A stretch of 44,331 nt of DNA, taken from the NCBI GenBank assembly GCA_947586185.1, contig CANPXN010000021.1:1-44331 (forward strand), given 5' to 3'. A program made the translations under genes and the position numbers. Positions 8,294 to 16,754 of this stretch are shown piece by piece. Source of the stretch: an uncultured Clostridia bacterium (lineage in GTDB: Bacteria; Bacillota; Clostridia; Oscillospirales; Ruminococcaceae). Below the pieces are notes generated by a model. The model worked only from the letters and a program-made list of their open reading frames with translations. It was not told the origin of the DNA and did not search any database. The first letter of the stretch is position 1. Each line of letters opens with the position of its first letter.

Positions 8294-8961
8294 ACTCCGC
8301 CTCCCGATACAGTTTTAAGGAGTTGTACACAGTCAGCGCCTGTAACAAAGCCATCTTCGTTAATATCTCCGTTTGCATAGGCTGTGTTGGAAAGAGGACA
8401 GTCTGACGGGTCCGCCGCATATCTGCACAGGCGAACAAGGTCGGTAAGACCTACACTTCCGTTTCTGTCAACATCTCCGGTCAGGACGTCCTCCGTTACC
8501 ATTACAAATGGAGTATCCGCCTTTACCTCGCATCTTTCATGCTTTGAGTTCGCCATGTCAATAGCTGATATTTTAACGGGGGAGGTCATATCTCCTGCAT
8601 CCTCAACTGCGTCAAAATATATGCTAATCAGCTTTGTGCTGATCGTTCTGTCCTTTGAATCCGCCCATACTATGGAAAGCTTTCCCGGAGCCGTATCGGT
8701 GCAGTAAAAGCTTGCTCCGGAAAGCATGGCTCCCGGTTTTGCAGAGCGGAAATCAAGGATCGCAGGGTCGTAGGTTATTTCTGCGGAAAATCCCGAAAAG
8801 CCCTTGTTTGAGGAAACGCTGAAGCTTACACAGACTTCCTCTCCCTGAGTAACAAGGCAGTTTTCCGCACTGAGCTTTATCGTGCTTTCAGCGGCTGCTG
8901 CCGGAAAAGAAGATATTACAGCAGCGCAGGCGATAATGGCTGCCGATAATTTTATTTTCAT
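8290..8961 (-). CDS. Secreted cohesin-like plus dockerin protein
   Basis: The product is 223 residues. The ATG at 8961 is preferred over 8967 because of its spacing from AAGGAAG. A signal peptide ends near FPAAAAE. Residues ~25-155 form a cohesin-type domain (QGEEVCVSFSVSSNKGFSGF, ITYDPAILDFRSAKPGAML, then STKLISIYFDAVEDAGDM). Residues ~160-223 are a dockerin with two F-hands (GDVDRNGSVGLTDLVRLCRY and GDINEDGFVTGADCVQLL). A protein with one cohesin and one dockerin works as an adaptor in ruminococcal cellulosomes. It is translationally coupled to the dockerin-bearing lysozyme, so it may be its partner; which dockerin it binds cannot be told from sequence. The second F-hand loop deviates from the first, as is common. 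Confidence 0.85.
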   Translation of the reverse strand: MKIKLSAAIIACAAVISSFPAAAAESTIKLSAENCLVTQGEEVCVSFSVSSNKGFSGFSAEITYDPAILDFRSAKPGAMLSGASFYCTDTAPGKLSIVWADSKDRTISTKLISIYFDAVEDAGDMTSPVKISAIDMANSKHERCEVKADTPFVMVTEDVLTGDVDRNGSVGLTDLVRLCRYAADPSDCPLSNTAYANGDINEDGFVTGADCVQLLKTVSGGGV

Positions 8962-8998
8962 AAGCATACTTCCTTTCTTTTTTTCTTTCTTTCTTATT

Positions 8999-9043
8999 CA
9001 TGCTGCTGCGCAGACCTGCTGTTTTTTAGGCTGCGGCAGCATG
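8999..9043 (-). other. Leader hairpin upstream of the cohesin-dockerin gene
   Basis: CATGCTGCTGCGCAG (8999-9013) pairs imperfectly with CTGCGGCAGCATG (9031-9043), which includes an 8-bp perfect outer stem. It lies about 40 bases upstream of the minus-strand start at 8961, followed by a purine-rich stretch and the ribosome-binding site. It could affect mRNA stability or translation. The rest of 8962-9178 is AT-rich with no gene seen. Confidence 0.5.
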
Positions 9044-9178
9044 AAGTTTACCACATATTACAATTCTATCACAAACCGATTAAAATTTCATTACTTTTGT
9101 ATCCGATTTGTAATAAAATCTACCTATTGCACATTTTTTTGCCAATAATCTGTTTATTCTGCGGGAACAGCTGTTCTG

Positions 9179-9206
9179 TTGACATTTTTCTTATATATGG
9201 TATATT
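9179..9206 (+). promoter_or_regulatory. Sigma-A promoter for the CLC gene
   Basis: TTGACA (9179-9184), a 16-base spacer and TATATT (9201-9206) form a near-consensus promoter 54 bases before the TTG start at 9260. The fluoride riboswitch that often precedes related genes is not visible in this short leader. Confidence 0.7.
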
Positions 9207-9259
9207 ATATAAGCACCAAATAAATTTGCCGTTTACTATAATTAAGAGGGTGTGATTTT

Positions 9260-10534
9260 TTGAAGCATTATCATCTTATAAAGCTGGTCCGCAAACCTTT
9301 TAAAACCCTTGTACCCATATTCAAGGGATTTTTCAAGTGGATCGTTCTCGGACTTATTACCGGAGGCGCAGTGGGGGTTATTGCATCTTTGTTTCATCTG
9401 AGCCTTGGGGCTGCAACGGATATACGGGAAAAATATCCGGTTATAATATGGCTGCTGCCTGTGGGCGGACTGCTTGTGGCGCTGATCTACAAGTGCCTGC
9501 ATCTTGAGCATGACAAGGGAACTAATATGGTTCTTGTCGCCGTGCGTGACGGAAAGGACCTTACACTGAGAAATACTCTGAGTATATTTTTAGGCTCGGT
9601 CATTACCCATTTATTCGGCGGTTCGGCAGGCCGTGAGGGCGCTGCTCTGCAAATAGGCGGAAGTATCGGCTCTCAGGCGGGTCTGTGGCTTAAACTCAGC
9701 AATCAGGATCACAGGCTTATAACAATGTGCGGAATGAGCGCCGGCTTTGCAGCCTTGTTCGGAACTCCTGCGGCGGCAGCACTTTTTGCTATGGAGGTAA
9801 TAAGCGTAGGAATTATGCACTATTCAGCCATAGTGCCATGCGTTGTGGCTGCGGTCACGGGATGCAGGATATCGGCGCTGGTAGGATCGGGTCCGGAAAA
9901 TTTTAAGGTGATACTTCCGGAAATGTCTGCGGTGGTCCTTATGAAATCCGCCGTTATTGCTGTTGCGGCGGCTCTTTTGAGCATATTTTTCTGTTTTGTA
10001 CTGCGCAATGCGGCCGGATTATACAAAAGGTATATAAGGAATCCTTATTTAAGAGCTGCTGCCGGAGGCGGAGCTGTTGCGATCCTTACATTTATATGCG
10101 GTACTTACGATTATAACGGCGGCGGAATGGAGGTAATAGTCCGTGCTTTTGATGTTGCGGCTCCTCCGTGGCAGTTTGCTTTAAAGCTGCTTTTTACCGC
10201 ACTTACTTTAGGGGCAGGCTTTAAGGGAGGAGAAATTCTTCCGGCATTTTTTACAGGAGCGTCCTTCGGCAGCTTTGCTGCGCCCCTTTTAGGGCTTGAC
10301 TGCTCGGTGGGAGCGGCAATAGGCCTTGCGGCAGTGTTCTGCGGTATAACAAACTGTCCCGTAACGGCTTTTATTCTCAGCATAGAGCTTTTCGGAGCGG
10401 AGTATATTCCGGTGTATATGCTGACATGTGCAATATCCTATATGCTTTCGGGATATGCCGGACTTTACAGCGAACAGAAGATACTTTATTCAAAGCTTGA
10501 ACCGAAATATATTGACAAGAAGATAGGAAGATGA
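9260..10534 (+). CDS. CLC-family anion transporter, possibly fluoride type
   Basis: This 424-residue protein has the CLC pattern of about ten hydrophobic helices. THLFGGSAGREGAALQIGGS near residues 117-136 contains the gating glutamate (GREG). GTPAAAALFAMEV near 172 and GGEILPAFFTGASFGSFAAP near 325 are other CLC landmarks. The usual chloride-selective GSGIP is replaced by KGTNMV near residues 80-85. This, with GGSAGREG, resembles the CLC-F (fluoride/proton antiporter) branch, where a GNN-type motif occurs, so fluoride export is plausible but not proven. No CBS domains are present, as is usual for short bacterial members. A TTG start is used with AGAGGG upstream. It is monocistronic, with its own promoter and terminator. 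Confidence 0.85.
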   Translation: MKHYHLIKLVRKPFKTLVPIFKGFFKWIVLGLITGGAVGVIASLFHLSLGAATDIREKYPVIIWLLPVGGLLVALIYKCLHLEHDKGTNMVLVAVRDGKDLTLRNTLSIFLGSVITHLFGGSAGREGAALQIGGSIGSQAGLWLKLSNQDHRLITMCGMSAGFAALFGTPAAAALFAMEVISVGIMHYSAIVPCVVAAVTGCRISALVGSGPENFKVILPEMSAVVLMKSAVIAVAAALLSIFFCFVLRNAAGLYKRYIRNPYLRAAAGGGAVAILTFICGTYDYNGGGMEVIVRAFDVAAPPWQFALKLLFTALTLGAGFKGGEILPAFFTGASFGSFAAPLLGLDCSVGAAIGLAAVFCGITNCPVTAFILSIELFGAEYIPVYMLTCAISYMLSGYAGLYSEQKILYSKLEPKYIDKKIGR

Positions 10535-10642
10535 TTTCTATAACCAACGCTTATGTCCCCCGCCTATAGAGGCGGTTGCAATCGTCGCACGCTGATTAAG
10601 CCAGCTTATCAGCGCTTGCTCCGATTATAAACTCCAAAATTG

Positions 10643-10665
10643 CAGCTCCTATGAGCTGTTTTTTT
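10643..10665 (+). terminator. Terminator after the CLC gene
   Basis: CAGCTC (10643-10648) and GAGCTG (10653-10658) form a perfect 6-bp stem followed by seven T residues. Between the CLC stop at 10534 and this terminator lies a further perfect hairpin, CCGCCT/AGGCGG at 10560-10575, and a GCTGAT/ATCAGC dyad near 10592-10614; their role is unknown. Confidence 0.75.
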
Positions 10666-10694
10666 GTTATATTGCACAAAAATGAATAATTCCC

Positions 10695-10723
10695 TTGACA
10701 ACGAGTTATAATAGTGATAAATT
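10695..10723 (+). promoter_or_regulatory. Sigma-A promoter of the heat-shock operon
   Basis: TTGACA (10695-10700) is followed 17 bases later by TAAATT (10718-10723). A TATAAT at 10707-10712 is too close to this -35 to be its partner. Initiation would fall near 10730, inside the CIRCE operator. Confidence 0.75.
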
Positions 10724-10727
10724 ATAG

Positions 10728-10754
10728 TTAGCACTCGGGGAGATTGAGTGCTAA
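10728..10754 (+). promoter_or_regulatory. CIRCE operator (HrcA binding site)
   Basis: A perfect consensus inverted repeat, TTAGCACTC-N9-GAGTGCTAA, overlaps the expected transcription start of the operon. CIRCE is bound by HrcA, the product of the first gene, so the operon is autoregulated and derepressed on heat shock when GroESL is titrated by unfolded protein. Confidence 0.98.
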
Positions 10755-10805
10755 CACTCTTAAATCAAAACTGCCAGATATACCGGCAGAAGGGGGAGAG
10801 GGGCA

Positions 10806-11849
10806 GTGGACGACAGAAAGCTGAAAATTTTAGCGGCTGTTGTTGATGAATATATAATGACCGGCGAGCCGGTTGGTTCAAAAACCATTGCCGGACTTCC
10901 GGATATAAAGGTTTCGGCTGCCACAGTCAGAAACGATATGGCTTTGCTGGAGCAGCTTGGCTATCTTGAACAGCCTCACACCTCGGCAGGACGTGTTCCC
11001 ACTATCAGCGGCTACAGGCTCTATATTGACAGGATCATGAAGACACAGACTCTGTCGGAGGAGGAAACCGCAAGGCTTGACGCTATGCTGGGAAGCGAGG
11101 AAAATCTGACGGAGGAGCTGATAATACAAAGCGCAACAACAGCCCTTGCAGAGCTTACGAACTGTACGGCAGTGGTTGCAAATGCAGCGCCGAAATTTTC
11201 AGTAATATCAAAGGTGGAAGTGATCCCTACAGGCAAAAGGCTTTATGTCATACTTCTCATTACATCAAACGGAAGTATAAAAAACAAGGCATGTAGGCTT
11301 GAATTTGACCTGACCCATGAACAGCTTGAGTTTTTCACTGATTTTATTCAGGAGCATCTTCAGGGAATTTCTGTTGACCAGCTTTCAGATGAAATGATGG
11401 AACAGCTTTCCCAGGCAATGGGGGCGTATATGATGACTCTTTCGCCTCTTGTACAGGGAATATATGAGCTGTCGCAGGGACTCAGACACAATGAGGTCAC
11501 GGTCAGCGGCGAAAGCCATCTGCTTTCGTGCAGCGAGATAGATAAAATGGATGTTGTAAAGTTTATGGATCGCAAAAACGAGCTTGAAAGCTTTCTTGAC
11601 GATTCCTTTAACGGCATTCAGGTAATGTTCGGAGGGGACGGTAACGGTTTTGTTATCGGCAATTCCAGCATGATAGTTTCAAATTATCAAAAGGGAAACA
11701 AGCCGGCAGGCTCCCTTGGGATAATCGGACCTATGCGGCTTAATTACGCTAAGATAATACCTTATATAGAGTATTTTACAAATAAGATCTCACGCCTTAT
11801 TTCTGATGAGGAATGGGATGTGGACGGAAAGGACGATGACGATGAGTAA
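10806..11849 (+). CDS. hrcA: Heat-inducible transcription repressor HrcA
   Basis: This 347-residue protein has full family length. A winged-helix N-terminus (LKILAAVVDEYIMTGEPVGS, then KVSAATVRNDMALLEQLGYL and PHTSAGRVPTISGYRLYID) is the HrcA signature and binds CIRCE. The C-terminal effector region includes GGDGNGFVIGNSSMIVSNYQ and GSLGIIGPMRLNY. It represses its own operon through the perfect CIRCE just upstream. The GTG start at 10806 has a purine-rich ribosome-binding site (GGGGGAGAGGGG). Its 3' end overlaps grpE by 8 bases. The acidic tail (EEWDVDGKDDDDE) is a lineage variation. Confidence 0.98.
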   Translation: MDDRKLKILAAVVDEYIMTGEPVGSKTIAGLPDIKVSAATVRNDMALLEQLGYLEQPHTSAGRVPTISGYRLYIDRIMKTQTLSEEETARLDAMLGSEENLTEELIIQSATTALAELTNCTAVVANAAPKFSVISKVEVIPTGKRLYVILLITSNGSIKNKACRLEFDLTHEQLEFFTDFIQEHLQGISVDQLSDEMMEQLSQAMGAYMMTLSPLVQGIYELSQGLRHNEVTVSGESHLLSCSEIDKMDVVKFMDRKNELESFLDDSFNGIQVMFGGDGNGFVIGNSSMIVSNYQKGNKPAGSLGIIGPMRLNYAKIIPYIEYFTNKISRLISDEEWDVDGKDDDDE

Positions 11850-12399
11850 AAAGGATATAGACGCTTCTGAGCTTGACGTTCCGGTATCCGAAGAGGAACC
11901 GGAGAAAAAAGAAACAGACAGCGCTGAAAGCGAAGAAAGCGAAAAGACTCCGGATATCACCGAAAAGCTCGATAAGATAACCGCTGAGCTTGGAGAGGCA
12001 AACGACAAGTATTTAAGGCTCTATGCTGAATATGATAACTACAGAAAGCGTACTGCCAAGGAGAAAACTCAGACCTATGGCGATGCAACTGTTAAGTGTA
12101 TTCAGGAGATACTTCCGGTGCTGGACAGCTTTGAAAGAGCTCTTGATGCCGAATGTACTGACGAAAAGTTCAAAAGCGGCATGGTGATGATCCACACTCA
12201 GCTAACGGATATTCTGAAAAAGCTGGGAGTAACGGAAATGGAGGCTCTCGGATGTCAGTTCGATCCTAACATTCACAACGCAATAAAAAAGACTGAGGAC
12301 GAAAGCCTCGGGGAAAATGAAATATGTGAAGTATTCCAGAAAGGCTACATGCTGGGCGATAGAGTAATTCGTCATGCAGTGGTAGCCGTTGCAAACTGA
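11842..12399 (+). CDS. grpE: Nucleotide exchange factor GrpE
   Basis: GrpE is the ADP/ATP exchange factor of DnaK. The start at 11842 (MSKKDIDAS) is chosen because GGAAAGGA lies 8 bases upstream; upstream in-frame ATGs at 11836 and 11806 are less well placed. It overlaps hrcA by 8 bases. The 185-residue protein has a disordered acidic N-terminus, a long coiled-coil dimerisation helix (~residues 40-95, with LRLYAEYDNYRKRTAKEK), and the C-terminal beta domain ending in GYMLGDRVIRHAVVAVA, the conserved GrpE signature. It is co-transcribed with hrcA and dnaK. Confidence 0.97.
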   Translation: MSKKDIDASELDVPVSEEEPEKKETDSAESEESEKTPDITEKLDKITAELGEANDKYLRLYAEYDNYRKRTAKEKTQTYGDATVKCIQEILPVLDSFERALDAECTDEKFKSGMVMIHTQLTDILKKLGVTEMEALGCQFDPNIHNAIKKTEDESLGENEICEVFQKGYMLGDRVIRHAVVAVAN

Positions 12400-12422
12400 T
12401 TTGAAGAAAGGAAGATTTTATC

Positions 12423-14273
12423 ATGGCTAAGATTATCGGTATTGACTTGGGTACAACAAACTCATGCGTAGCAGTTATGGAAGGCGGCAACGCAGTAGTA
12501 ATTCCTAACTCGGAGGGCGCAAGAACAACTCCTTCCGTAGTCGCTTTTTCTAAGACAGGCGAAAGACTTGTAGGTCAGGTCGCTAAGCGTCAGGCTATTA
12601 CAAACCCTGAAAAGACTGTTGCTTCAATAAAGCGTCATATGGGTTCTGACTATAAAGTAAATATTGACGGAAAGAATTATACTCCTCAGGAAATTTCAGC
12701 AATGATCCTCCAGAAGCTGAAAGCAGACGCAGAGGCTTATCTGGGCGAAAAGGTTACTGAGGCTGTTATCACAGTTCCGGCATACTTCACTGACTCCCAG
12801 CGTCAGGCTACAAAGGACGCTGGACAGATCGCCGGACTTACAGTAAAGAGAATTATCAACGAGCCTACAGCCGCAGCTCTTTCCTACGGCGTTGACAAGG
12901 AAGAAGACCAGAAGATCATGGTTTATGACCTTGGCGGCGGTACGTTTGATGTTTCCATTATCGAAATGGGCGACGGAGTTACAGAGGTTCTGGCTACTGC
13001 CGGAAACAACCACTTAGGCGGCGATGACTTCGACCAGAGAATTATCAACTGGATGACGGAAGAATTTAAGAAGGCTGAGGGAATCGACCTTACTTCGGAT
13101 AAAATGGCTATGCAGAGACTCAAGGAGGCTGCTGAGAAGTCCAAGATAGAGCTTTCATCAACTCCTACTTCAAATATAAACCTGCCATTTATTACAGCGG
13201 ACGCAGCAGGTCCTAAGCACCTTGACCTTACTCTTACACAGGCTAAGTTCAACGAGCTGACAGCAGACCTCGTTCAGGCTACTATGGGTCCTGTAAAGCA
13301 GGCTCTCTCCGACAGCGGCCTTTCAGCAAGCGAGCTTAACAAGGTTCTTATGGTCGGCGGTTCTTCAAGAATCCCGGCTGTTCAGGAGGCTGTAAAGAGC
13401 TTTATGGGCAAGGAGCCTTTCAAGGGCATAAATCCGGATGAGTGCGTAGCTCTCGGCGCTGCATATCAGGGCGGCGTTCTTGGCGGAGATGTTAAGGAAG
13501 GTCTTCTCCTTCTGGACGTTACTCCTCTTACACTTGGTATCGAAACTGCCGGCGGCGTAAGCACTCCTATGATAGAGAGAAATACAACTATCCCTACAAA
13601 GAAGACACAGATATTCTCAACCTATGCCGATAATCAGACGGCTGTTGATATCAACGTTTTGCAGGGCGAGCGTGAATTTGCAAGAGATAACAAGCAGCTG
13701 GGTACTTTCCGTCTGGACGGTATCGCTCCTGCACCAAGAGGAATCCCTCAGATCGAAGTAACCTTCGATATTGACTCAAACGGTATCGTTAAGATATCTG
13801 CAAAGGACTTGGGTACAGGCAAGGAACAGAATATTACAATTACTTCTTCAACAAACATGTCCAAGGAAGACATTGACAAGGCTGTTAAGGAAGCTGAAAT
13901 GTATGCCGAAGAGGACAAGAAGAGAAAAGAAGAAGTTGATACTAAAAACAATGCTGAAAACCTTGTTTATCAGTGTGAAAAGGCTCTCACAGACTTTGGC
14001 GACAAGGTAACAGCTGATGATAAGGCTCCTATCGAGGCTAAGTGCAATGATCTTAAGGAAGCTTTGAAGGGAACTGATATGGAAGCTGTAAAGGCTAAGA
14101 CGGAAGAACTTCAGAAAGCGTTCTATGCCCTTTCTGAAAAGGTATACAAGAATGCAAGCCCTGAGGAACAGGCTGCGGCTCAGCAGGCGGCTGCACAGGC
14201 GGCAGCAGGCATGGGCGGCTCAGGCAGCGGAAATGATGACGGAGTCGTTGACGCTGACTATACAGAAGCGTAA
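12423..14273 (+). CDS. dnaK: Chaperone protein DnaK (Hsp70)
   Basis: The 616-residue product has all Hsp70 landmarks: [19 protein letters not shown] at the N-terminus, [16 protein letters not shown] near 140, [19 protein letters not shown] near 165 and [17 protein letters not shown] near 305. The substrate-binding domain contains [19 protein letters not shown] and a lid rich in Asp, Glu and Lys. The tail ([16 protein letters not shown]) is the usual bacterial DnaK ending. It lacks the ~24-residue nucleotide-binding-domain insert of Gram-negative DnaK, as expected for a Firmicute. The start is preceded by GAAAGGAAG. It lies between grpE and dnaJ. Confidence 0.99.
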   Translation: MAKIIGIDLGTTNSCVAVMEGGNAVVIPNSEGARTTPSVVAFSKTGERLVGQVAKRQAITNPEKTVASIKRHMGSDYKVNIDGKNYTPQEISAMILQKLKADAEAYLGEKVTEAVITVPAYFTDSQRQATKDAGQIAGLTVKRIINEPTAAALSYGVDKEEDQKIMVYDLGGGTFDVSIIEMGDGVTEVLATAGNNHLGGDDFDQRIINWMTEEFKKAEGIDLTSDKMAMQRLKEAAEKSKIELSSTPTSNINLPFITADAAGPKHLDLTLTQAKFNELTADLVQATMGPVKQALSDSGLSASELNKVLMVGGSSRIPAVQEAVKSFMGKEPFKGINPDECVALGAAYQGGVLGGDVKEGLLLLDVTPLTLGIETAGGVSTPMIERNTTIPTKKTQIFSTYADNQTAVDINVLQGEREFARDNKQLGTFRLDGIAPAPRGIPQIEVTFDIDSNGIVKISAKDLGTGKEQNITITSSTNMSKEDIDKAVKEAEMYAEEDKKRKEEVDTKNNAENLVYQCEKALTDFGDKVTADDKAPIEAKCNDLKEALKGTDMEAVKAKTEELQKAFYALSEKVYKNASPEEQAAAQQAAAQAAAGMGGSGSGNDDGVVDADYTEA

Positions 14274-14288
14274 TTAGTAGGTATATAC

Positions 14289-14309
14289 CGGGCGGACTAT
14301 ATCCGCCCG
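14289..14309 (+). other. Intercistronic hairpin between dnaK and dnaJ
   Basis: A perfect 8-bp GC-rich stem (CGGGCGGA/TCCGCCCG) with a 5-nt loop lies 15 bases after dnaK. There is no T-tract, so it is more likely an mRNA processing or 3'-end protection element that lets dnaK exceed dnaJ expression than a true terminator. A similar hairpin followed by GTATG lies between argG and argH. Confidence 0.7.
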
Positions 14310-14359
14310 TATGCCGTTATAGGGGTTAATGGTTACTAATCGGAAAGGTATGGTCATTT

Positions 14360-15523
14360 ATGGCTGAAAAAGACAGAGATTATTATGAGGTGCTGGGAGT
14401 TCAGAAGAGCGCATCTGAGGATGAGATAAAAAAGGCGTTTAAAAAGCTTGCAAGAAAATATCATCCTGATCTGCACCCTGATGATAAGGAATGTGAAGAA
14501 AAGTTCAAGGAAGTTAACAAGGCTTATGAAATACTTTCTGACCCTCAGAAGCGTCAGCGCTATGATCAGTTCGGTCAGGCAGGTGTAGACCCGTCCTACG
14601 GCGGCGGAGCAGGAGGCTTTAGCGGCGGATTTTCCGGCGGAGGCTTCGGTGATGTGGGAGATATTTTCGAGGATTTGTTTGGCGCTTTCGGCGGAATGCG
14701 TTCAACACGTTCCAACCCAAACGCTCCGAGAAGAGGTCAGGATGTAACTGCTAACGTAAACATAAGCTTTATGGAAGCATGTGAGGGTAAAAAGCAGAAT
14801 TTAAAAGTATACCATATGGAAAAGTGCAGCGAGTGCGGAGGCAGCGGCGCTGAAAAAGGCTCTGCGCCTGTAACGTGTCCGGACTGCCACGGTCAGGGCT
14901 ATATAAAAGTAGGCCAGCGTACTGCGTTCGGCGTTATATCCTCCACCAAGACCTGTCCTAAGTGCGGAGGCAAGGGAACGGTTATTTCCAATCCATGCCA
15001 GAAGTGCGGCGGAGCAGGACGTACAAGAGTGCAGAAGGAGATCAACCTTGACATTCCGGCAGGTATAGACGACGGTCAGATCCTGAGAGTGGGCGGTCAG
15101 GGAGATGCCGGTCTTAATGGAGGACCGAGCGGAGACCTCCATGTAAATGTTTCGGTAAGACCGCATCCGCTGTTTATAAGAAACGGCTTTGACGTAAACT
15201 GCGATATCCCTATTACTTATACTCAGGCTGTGCTGGGTGCTGAAATCACAGTTCCGACAATAGACGGAAACGTTAAGTACAACGTTCCGGAGGGAACTCA
15301 GACCGGTACTGTTTTCAGACTCAAGGGCAAGGGCATTAAAAAGCTTGGACGCTCCGACAGAGGCGACCAGTATGTTAAGGTGAATATCGAAGTGCCGAAG
15401 AACCTTACTTCAAAGCAGAAAGAGCTGCTCAAAGAGTATGAAGCCTCAATGGGTGCAACGGAAAAGCACTACGCTAAGCGTCAATCGTTCTTTGAGAAGT
15501 TCAAGGAAAAGTTTAATTCATAA
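14360..15523 (+). CDS. dnaJ: Chaperone protein DnaJ (Hsp40, type I)
   Basis: DnaJ stimulates DnaK ATPase and delivers substrates. The 387-residue protein has an N-terminal J domain ([20 protein letters not shown], with HPD in [10 protein letters not shown]) and a Gly/Phe-rich linker ([20 protein letters not shown]). A zinc-finger region (~residues 150-215) has four CxxCxGxG repeats ([32 protein letters not shown]). The C-terminal substrate-binding domains contain [20 protein letters not shown]. It is the last gene of the operon and is followed by a strong terminator. Confidence 0.99.
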   Translation: MAEKDRDYYEVLGVQKSASEDEIKKAFKKLARKYHPDLHPDDKECEEKFKEVNKAYEILSDPQKRQRYDQFGQAGVDPSYGGGAGGFSGGFSGGGFGDVGDIFEDLFGAFGGMRSTRSNPNAPRRGQDVTANVNISFMEACEGKKQNLKVYHMEKCSECGGSGAEKGSAPVTCPDCHGQGYIKVGQRTAFGVISSTKTCPKCGGKGTVISNPCQKCGGAGRTRVQKEINLDIPAGIDDGQILRVGGQGDAGLNGGPSGDLHVNVSVRPHPLFIRNGFDVNCDIPITYTQAVLGAEITVPTIDGNVKYNVPEGTQTGTVFRLKGKGIKKLGRSDRGDQYVKVNIEVPKNLTSKQKELLKEYEASMGATEKHYAKRQSFFEKFKEKFNS

Positions 15524-15532
15524 GTTTTATAT

Positions 15533-15563
15533 GAGCTGTTGCTTTTATGCAGCAGCTCTTTTT
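15533..15563 (+). terminator. Terminator of the heat-shock operon
   Basis: GAGCTGTTGC (15533-15542) pairs over 10 bp, with one G-U, with GCAGCAGCTC (15549-15558), followed by five T residues. It starts 10 bases after the dnaJ stop. Confidence 0.9.
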
Positions 15564-15600
15564 GTTGCCGCTTTCCAAAAGCGACTGCAAAGGGCTGTAT

Positions 15601-16152
15601 GTTCATTTCTTTGCTCCTGCAAAGAAATGAACCAAAGAAACAGGCTGCTCAGACGCCGCAGGGCTTGATACTCGCACCCGGTAGATACGCACAGAAATCT
15701 GAAATTTTGCAGGCAAAATTTACAGACTTTCTATGCGTATCTACATGGTGGTTGATTCACCTGTTTATGTAACATTTTCTTGATTGCTTGTACTCATTGG
15801 CACTGTCCCTTGTACGCTTTGCTTGTAATTGTTACGTTAATTCTCCCATGGGGAGGCAAGGTGATATTCTACCTATTGCTGACTGAGGAGGCTTGGTCGG
15901 CATCGCTTTGCTCGCCTTATTCCTTGAACGACTCTCACAGATTTGTTGAGAGTGTCTTTCACTTTTTGTCTCCCCAGTACCTGCGATGTTTTTGCCGCTG
16001 AAAGCGGCAAAAAGAGCAAGCGGCGAGAGTTAAAAATGCGGAATGGGGGTAGGAGGTGAGTGGAAAGAGAGTGCAGAGGGAAAACCTACAGGAGGGAGGG
16101 GGAAATCCGCATTTTTGTTGGTTTTTCTCTTTCCCCCTCCCTCCTATAGGTT
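15601..16152. repeat. Palindrome-dense noncoding block
   Basis: No gene is supported between 15564 and 16400. Strong dyads are: GTTCATTTCTTTGC with a perfect 14-bp partner (15601-15614/15619-15632); GTAGATACGC/GCGTATCTAC at 15681-15690/15735-15744, enclosing further pairing (AAATTTTGC/GCAAAATTT); TTTTTGCCGCT/AGCGGCAAAAA at 15989-15999/16003-16013; AAAAATGCGG/CCGCATTTTT at 16032-16041/16107-16116; and a 23-base arm pair at 16083-16105/16130-16152 with one mismatch. The last two pairings cross, so they would be alternative or pseudoknotted. The first dyad resembles widespread extragenic palindromes that yield spurious translations; I take the block as repeat-derived, though a structured RNA is possible. 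Confidence 0.75.
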
Positions 16153-16208
16153 GTCCCTTTGCATAAACCTTTCCGGACGCTTTCGGAAAGCGGCAAAAAA
16201 AGTTTCCC

Positions 16209-16312
16209 TATAGCTTTGTACAAAGCTATAACAAAAGTTTCCACTCAGCTTTATTCAAAGCAGAAAAGGCTTTACAAAGCTTTTCCTCTGAAAGCGCCTA
16301 AGGCGTTTTTTT
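16209..16312 (+). repeat. Hairpin string ending in a terminator-like element
   Basis: TATAGCTTTG/CAAAGCTATA (16209-16218/16221-16230) is a perfect 10-bp stem. Shorter AAAGCTTT-type dyads follow, and CGCCT/AGGCG at 16295-16305 is followed by seven T residues. The last element can terminate transcription just before the GntR promoter at 16327. Confidence 0.6.
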
Positions 16313-16326
16313 ATTTATTTTTGCTA

Positions 16327-16355
16327 TTGACAAACAAAAAACATTATGGTATACT
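16327..16355 (+). promoter_or_regulatory. Sigma-A promoter of the GntR-ABC operon
   Basis: TTGACA (16327-16332), 17 bases, TATACT (16350-16355): close to consensus. It lies 45 bases upstream of the first gene. Confidence 0.85.
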
Positions 16356-16356
16356 A

Positions 16357-16376
16357 ACTGTATTAGATAATATAGT
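16357..16376 (+). promoter_or_regulatory. Candidate YtrA-type operator
   Basis: ACTGTATT-AGAT-AATATAGT is an inverted repeat matching at 7 of 8 positions per arm. It is placed immediately downstream of the -10 box, over the expected transcription start. That is where an autorepressing GntR/YtrA protein encoded by the first gene would act. The assignment is from position and symmetry only. Confidence 0.6.
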
Positions 16377-16400
16377 ACACATTAGGGAGGTGCTTTTCAT

Positions 16401-16754
16401 ATGTTTGATATTGATCTGCAAAGCAGAGTGCCTATTTACGAGCAGCTCTATAAAAAAACCATAGAGCTTATCATAAAGGGTGTTTTAAAGGAAAATGATC
16501 AGCTTCCAAGTGTGAGGAGTCTTGCGAAGGAGTTGGGCGTAAATCCTAACACTGTAGCAAAATCCTATCAGGAACTTGAAAGGAACAAAATAATCTATTC
16601 GGTATCAGGACGAGGAAGCTTTATTTCTAAAATAAGTAATTCCTCTGTAAAGGATTATATTCTTGAGGATTTCGACTGCTCTGTGGAGGAGGCTGTAAGA
16701 ATCGGAATAACAAAGGATGAGTTGAAAAGCAGAATTGATGAGGTGAGTTTATGA
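16401..16754 (+). CDS. GntR-family regulator, YtrA subfamily
   Basis: This 117-residue protein begins FDIDLQSRVPIYEQLYKKTI and has the GntR winged helix LPSVRSLAKELGVNPNTVAK followed by SYQELERNKIIYSVSGRGSF. The short C-terminal tail without a large effector domain defines the YtrA subgroup, whose members repress an adjacent ABC transporter operon, often responding to cell-envelope antibiotics or stress. GGGAGGTG gives a strong ribosome-binding site. Its stop overlaps the ATPase start (ATGA), so the repressor is the first gene of the operon it probably controls. Confidence 0.93.
   Translation: MFDIDLQSRVPIYEQLYKKTIELIIKGVLKENDQLPSVRSLAKELGVNPNTVAKSYQELERNKIIYSVSGRGSFISKISNSSVKDYILEDFDCSVEEAVRIGITKDELKSRIDEVSL

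Noticed and set aside
9207-9259. Possible fluoride riboswitch before the CLC gene
   Set aside because: The conserved crcB-motif segments are not present in the short leader.
15438-15772. Overlapping small open frames after dnaJ with basic C-termini
   Set aside because: They translate the extragenic palindrome at 15601-15632 and the operon terminator; no ribosome-binding site or plausible protein sequence.
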